From contig CAMGIN010000015.1 in assembly GCA_946056135.1 (NCBI GenBank), positions 1 through 34,639 of the forward strand: a DNA stretch of 34,639 nucleotides. The letters run 5' to 3'. Shown piece by piece: positions 31,195 to 34,639 of the stretch (its first letter is position 1; each line of letters begins with the position of its first letter). The notes under the pieces were generated by a model. The model saw nothing but the letters and a program-made list of their open reading frames with translations. It had not been told where the DNA came from and searched no databases. This DNA comes from an uncultured bacterium. Lineage in GTDB: Bacteria > Bacillota > Clostridia > Oscillospirales > Oscillospiraceae. Position numbers and translations under genes: made by a program.

Positions 31195-33381
31195 ATGGGT
31201 TGGTTTGATGAACAAATTCGGCAGCGGATTGAGCATGATGACGACATGTTCGCCGATGCCTTCGCGCAGATGGCAAATCTCGTCAGCAGCAACCGGGTCA
31301 TCAGCGGCCTTTCCAATGACCGGAAGCTGGCCGAGGAGGCTATCGGCGACATCCTGCGCTACTACCATGTTCGAGCGCAGGAGGTGCCGGAGCAGCTCAC
31401 GGATGTCAACGAGGTACTGGAATACCTGCTGCGGCCCTCCGGCATCATGCGGCGCACGGTGAAGCTCACACAGGGCTGGTACCGGGACGCCGTTGGCGCG
31501 ATGCTGGGCACAAAAAAAGACGGCAGCATCGTCGCCCTGCTTCCGGGTGGGGCCGGAGGCTATACCTGCAAGGACTATACCACAGGCAAGACCATCCGCA
31601 TCAACCGGAAAAACGCGGGGGAATTCGGCGAGGATGCCATCTGTTTTTATCTGCCCTTCCCCCTGCGAAGGCTTGGGATCTCCGATCTGCTGACCTACTG
31701 CTTCCGGCAGCTGCACGCGTGGGATTACGCGCTGATGTTGCTCCTGGCGGCACTCGCCACGGCGCTGGGCCTGGTGACCCCCGCCATCAGCCGCTATCTG
31801 TACGGGCCGGTGCTGGAACTGGGCAGCAAGGTGCTGCTGGCGGGCGCGGTGCTGACCCTGCTGTGCGTGATGCTATCCAACAGCCTGCTATCCGTCATCC
31901 GGGGCATCCTCAGCGCGAGCATCACCACCAGGATGGAGCTGGCCGTGGAGAGCGCGGTGATGATGCGCGTGCTGTCCCTGCCGGTGGATTTCTTCAAGAA
32001 GTACAGCGCAGGCGAGCTGTCCAGTCGGGTGGGATACATAGGCAACTTGTGCAGAATGATGCTCAACGCGATCTTTTCCACCGGCCTGACGGCGGTTTTC
32101 TCGCTGGTTTATATCACGCAGGTGTTTGCCTACGCACCCGCGCTTGCAGCACCGGCCATCGTCCTCACACTGCTGACCGCGGCCTTCTCGCTCATAACGG
32201 CCCTGATGCAGATGCGCATCTCGGAAAAGCAGCTGACCGAGGCCGGCAAGGAGAGCGGCATGGTCTACGCGCTGCTGGGCGGCGTTGCGAAGATCAAGAA
32301 CGCCGGTGCGGAAAAGCGCGCCTTCGCCCGGTGGAGCAAACAGTATACCAATTCGGCGCGGTATCTGTACCAGCCGCCCATGCTCCTGCGACTCAGCGGT
32401 ACCATCACCACGGCCATCACGCTGCTGGGGACCATCGCCCTCTACTATGCCGCCGTCCGCTCCAGGCTGGCGATGGCGGACTACATGGCCTTCAGCAGCG
32501 CCTACGGCATGGTCAGCGGCGCCTTTACCGCGCTGGCCGGTATCGTCATCACCATTTCGCAGATCCGACCGGTTTTGAAGCTGGTGCAGCCCATTTTGGA
32601 GACGGAGCCGGAGGTGGATCTGAACCGCCAGGTGGTCACCCGGCTGCGGGGCGGCATCGAGCTGAACAACGTTTCCTTCCGCTACAACGACTCCATGCCC
32701 TTGGTGCTGGATGATCTCTCCCTCAAGATTCGCCCCGGGCAGTATGTGGCCATTGTGGGCAAGACCGGCTGCGGCAAGTCCACCCTGATGCGCATCCTGC
32801 TCGGCTTCGAGAAGCCTCAGAAGGGCGCGGTGTACTATGACGGCAGGGACATCTCCACTATGGACCTCAAATCCCTGCGCCGGAAGATCGGCGTGGTGAT
32901 GCAAAGCGGCAGTCTCTTCCAGGGCGACATCTACTCCAACATCACCATCTCCGCGCCCCAGCTCACGCTGGAGGAAGCGTGGGAGGCTGCGGAAATGGCT
33001 GGCATGGCCGAGGATATCCGGAAGATGCCCATGGGCATGAACACCCTGATCTCCGAGGGCCAGGGCGGCATCTCCGGTGGGCAGCGGCAGCGGCTGATGA
33101 TCGCCAGGGCCATCGCGCCCAAGCCGAGGATCCTCATGTTCGACGAGGCAACCTCCGCGCTGGACAACATCACCCAAAAGACCGTTTCCGAATCGCTGGA
33201 CAAGCTCAAGTGCACCCGCATCGTCATCGCTCACCGGCTCTCCACCATCCGCCACTGTGACCGGATCATCGTGCTGGACAAGGGGAAGATCGTGGAGGAC
33301 GGCACCTACGAGGAACTGCTGAGCCTGAATGGCTATTTCTCCGAGCTGGTGAAGCGCCAGCGGGTTGACCTTCCGGCATGA
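31195..33381 (+). CDS. NHLP-type export ABC permease/ATPase (no peptidase)
   Basis: This 728-residue protein is the companion half of NHLP-type exporters. A soluble N-terminal domain of about 155 residues lacks the C39 catalytic set. It is followed by an ABC membrane domain (about 165-440) and an ATPase (about 480-728) with Walker A GKTGCGKST, signature SGGQRQRL and Walker B ILMFDEATSALD. It is likely to form a heterodimer with the protein at 29006-31183. It starts with ATG shortly after AGGGGGTG and is the last gene before a strong terminator. Confidence 0.9.
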   Translation: MGWFDEQIRQRIEHDDDMFADAFAQMANLVSSNRVISGLSNDRKLAEEAIGDILRYYHVRAQEVPEQLTDVNEVLEYLLRPSGIMRRTVKLTQGWYRDAVGAMLGTKKDGSIVALLPGGAGGYTCKDYTTGKTIRINRKNAGEFGEDAICFYLPFPLRRLGISDLLTYCFRQLHAWDYALMLLLAALATALGLVTPAISRYLYGPVLELGSKVLLAGAVLTLLCVMLSNSLLSVIRGILSASITTRMELAVESAVMMRVLSLPVDFFKKYSAGELSSRVGYIGNLCRMMLNAIFSTGLTAVFSLVYITQVFAYAPALAAPAIVLTLLTAAFSLITALMQMRISEKQLTEAGKESGMVYALLGGVAKIKNAGAEKRAFARWSKQYTNSARYLYQPPMLLRLSGTITTAITLLGTIALYYAAVRSRLAMADYMAFSSAYGMVSGAFTALAGIVITISQIRPVLKLVQPILETEPEVDLNRQVVTRLRGGIELNNVSFRYNDSMPLVLDDLSLKIRPGQYVAIVGKTGCGKSTLMRILLGFEKPQKGAVYYDGRDISTMDLKSLRRKIGVVMQSGSLFQGDIYSNITISAPQLTLEEAWEAAEMAGMAEDIRKMPMGMNTLISEGQGGISGGQRQRLMIARAIAPKPRILMFDEATSALDNITQKTVSESLDKLKCTRIVIAHRLSTIRHCDRIIVLDKGKIVEDGTYEELLSLNGYFSELVKRQRVDLPA

Positions 33382-33385
33382 TATG

Positions 33386-33425
33386 AAAGGGCAGTGGGAG
33401 ACAGAATTGTTCCCACTGCCTTTTT
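33386..33425 (+). terminator. strong rho-independent terminator of the export operon
   Basis: GGCAGTGGGA (33390-33399) and TCCCACTGCC (33411-33420) pair perfectly and are followed by TTTTT. Confidence 0.92.
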
Positions 33426-33635
33426 GAGCGGCTCCTTACGGCAATTCAACCACAAAGACCAACGCTGTAGGGCGGTGCCTTCTTGACATTTTTGCTGCTC
33501 CGCATTCACTGTAAAAACAGGACAGAGTGCCAGCGCCTCGCCCCTGGCGGGGCAACCGGCGCTGATGCACATAAATCCCCATGCACAAACTGCTTTCATG
33601 ATTTGTCATTACCTGCATTAAAATTGCGCAGCATA
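33426..33635. repeat. gene-free stretch with hairpin and dispersed repeat
   Basis: No gene is seen. The segment GGCGGTGCCTTCT at about 33472-33484 also occurs near 209-221 at the left end of the window, with similar flanks. A long hairpin lies at 33531-33564: CAGCGCC pairs with GGCGCTG, and GCCCC with GGGGC inside. It is probably a degenerate intergenic repeat or MITE. Confidence 0.45.
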
Positions 33636-33682
33636 TTGTTTTTTTATCCGATGTATGTTATACTTTATTCATAACGAACGTT
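33636..33682 (+). promoter_or_regulatory. promoter and operator candidate of the TetR-family gene
   Basis: TTGTTT (33636-33641), 17 bases, then TATACT (33659-33664) with TG one base before it (extended -10). AACGAACGTT at 33673-33682 is a short palindrome just after the start site, a plausible autoregulatory operator. Confidence 0.6.
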
Positions 33683-33703
33683 TTGAATAAGAGGGGCTGA
33701 AAG

Positions 33704-34339
33704 ATGGCGAATTATACAGAAGAGCAATGGAATGCTAAAAAGGTTGAGCTTATGGAAAAGTGCTTTAACGGCTTTGCAGAGTTAGGTTTGCACGGCACCG
33801 GTATTCGTTCCTTGGCTAAGCATTGCGGATATAACACATCTATGATTTATACATATTTCAAGGATTTGGATGACCTTATCATCCAATCCACCGAATACTG
33901 TATGAGCAAGGTAGAAGATGATTTTATGGCGAAAGCCCCCACGGATGTTGAGGCCCTTTGGCGGTTTATTGACGAGATACCCTACTGGACGGCAAAACAG
34001 CACGGAAAGAAATACCGCCTGATGTATCAGGTCTATACCCACCCGAAATACAGAGAATGCGGTCAGCAATTCTTTGCGGGCGTCGATGAACGATACACGC
34101 AATACGCAAAAAGCCTGGAGGGCAAGCTGGGGATTCCCTACGAAAAGCTGACGCCGCTCATTTTCATTCTGATAAGAGCCTGCGTACATTACGCACTGTT
34201 CGAGGATGCGTTCTATTTGAAAGCACAGATAGCCGTGCTGAAAGAAACCCTTGAACTCTTTATTATGAGATACAACCCGAAAGCAGGGTCGGGTGCTGTT
34301 ACAGAAAAAAGCGAAAATTACCGTAAAATAACGGTATGA
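33704..34339 (+). CDS. TetR/AcrR-family transcriptional regulator
   Basis: This 211-residue protein has an N-terminal TetR helix-turn-helix (about 10-58: FAELGLHGTGIRSLAKHCGY, then TSMIYTYFKDLDDLI) and an all-helical ligand domain. It starts with ATG after GAGGGGCTGAAAG. It is followed, 28 bases on, by a gene for a C39-like protein that is cut by the window end, which it probably regulates together with itself. The ligand is unknown. The AT-richer composition separates this pair from the export operon to the left. Confidence 0.88.
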   Translation: MANYTEEQWNAKKVELMEKCFNGFAELGLHGTGIRSLAKHCGYNTSMIYTYFKDLDDLIIQSTEYCMSKVEDDFMAKAPTDVEALWRFIDEIPYWTAKQHGKKYRLMYQVYTHPKYRECGQQFFAGVDERYTQYAKSLEGKLGIPYEKLTPLIFILIRACVHYALFEDAFYLKAQIAVLKETLELFIMRYNPKAGSGAVTEKSENYRKITV

Positions 34340-34367
34340 GATCATAATTTATCGGAGGTATTTCAAA

Positions 34368-34639
34368 GTGAAAACAATCAGGAAGTTTCTCCCTGTGCTT
34401 TTCATTCTTTTATTTGTTGTATCTTTGTTTTTGATATTTACAGCAAATAAAGAGCCGGAAGGTATTGCCAATCAGATGAAGCAATATTACTTGAACGATA
34501 CGGAACCGGAAGGAAATACATTTTATCATTATAATATTTCATCAACGTCGTTGCCTGAAACGGATGAAAAAGGACAATGTAAATTTATAAAATTACCGTT
34601 ATATAGACAAAGCCATAATTTTACCTGTGGAGTGGCTTG
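34368..34639 (+). CDS. membrane-anchored C39-like cysteine protein (partial)
   Basis: The first 90 codons are present; the gene runs off the window. It starts with GTG after ATCGGAGGTATTTCAAA. An N-terminal hydrophobic segment (about 6-25) serves as signal or anchor, so the rest is probably outside the membrane. After a spacer, LPLYRQSHNFTCGVAC resembles the Gln and catalytic Cys region of C39-like (Peptidase_C39_2) proteins. No ABC domain can be judged from this fragment. It might be a secreted peptidase or a bacteriocin-type protein; the family call rests on one motif. Confidence 0.55.
   Translation, partial: MKTIRKFLPVLFILLFVVSLFLIFTANKEPEGIANQMKQYYLNDTEPEGNTFYHYNISSTSLPETDEKGQCKFIKLPLYRQSHNFTCGVA

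Noticed and set aside
31888..33255. 455-codon minus-strand frame opposite the second ABC protein
   Set aside because: Shadow of a well-supported ABC gene in GC-rich DNA; rich in His and Gly as expected for such shadows.
22566..33381. Classical lanthipeptide, sactipeptide or YcaO cluster
   Set aside because: The exporter and leader type would fit, but no LanB/LanM, radical SAM or YcaO protein is encoded in the window.
1..34639. CRISPR array
   Set aside because: No regularly spaced direct repeats and no cas genes were seen.

Overview
The window looks like chromosomal DNA of an anaerobic, gut-type clostridium (Bacillota, probably Oscillospirales). This is inferred from gene content: a pyruvate:ferredoxin oxidoreductase, butyrate kinase, phosphate butyryltransferase, an OFA-type MFS carrier, strong AGGAGG-type ribosome sites and consensus SigA promoters. 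No marker gene fixes the species.

Region 1 (about 333-14195, all minus strand) reads as one ten-gene operon transcribed leftward from a promoter at 14308-14336. In transcription order it holds a PFOR, an aconitase-fold protein without its Fe-S ligands, a one-chain LeuD-LeuC-type hydro-lyase, a phosphotransacylase, a 2-hydroxycarboxylate transporter, a metallo-beta-lactamase hydrolase, an MFS carrier, butyrate kinase, an acyl-CoA thioesterase and an isopropylmalate-dehydrogenase-like enzyme. Together they suggest fermentation of an imported 2-hydroxy acid. The acid would be isomerised, oxidatively decarboxylated to a 2-oxoacid, converted to acyl-CoA, then to acyl-phosphate, giving a short-chain acid plus ATP. 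Four gene junctions carry strong hairpins.

Region 2 (14196-18851) holds two paralogous LacI-type regulators around a two-gene unit: a carboxyltransferase-like DRE-TIM protein with altered active-site residues, and a CMD-family protein. AACGT-centred operator-like words occur in the PFOR promoter and around the promoter of the two-gene unit, tying these genes to one regulon.

Region 3 (18852-22560) is AT-richer and looks like the edge of an integrated element. It has an isolated 3' half of a tRNA-Met next to direct repeats (an att-type scar), a small Gly-Gly-leader zinc-ribbon peptide gene, a transporter of SLC1 fold fused to a degenerate RsbW-like ATPase domain, a decayed IS5-like transposase and a 161-bp MITE.

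Region 4 (22471-33425) is GC-rich and plus strand, with a perfect SigA promoter in front and a strong terminator behind. It combines a complete partner-switching set (STAS protein, Cache-HAMP-PP2C phosphatase, RsbW-like kinase, and a membrane protein with a kinase-like tail) with a DUF2156 acyltransferase and a DMT carrier. These are followed by a second Gly-Gly-leader zinc-ribbon peptide gene, a decayed third copy, a stub of an HlyD-type protein and two NHLP-type export ABC proteins, the first with a C39 leader peptidase. This is the best candidate for an undescribed system: signal-controlled export of about 45-residue zinc-ribbon miniproteins, with no visible modification enzyme.

Region 5 (33426-34639) holds a dispersed repeat, a TetR regulator with its promoter and operator, and the start of a membrane-anchored C39-like protein cut by the window end.
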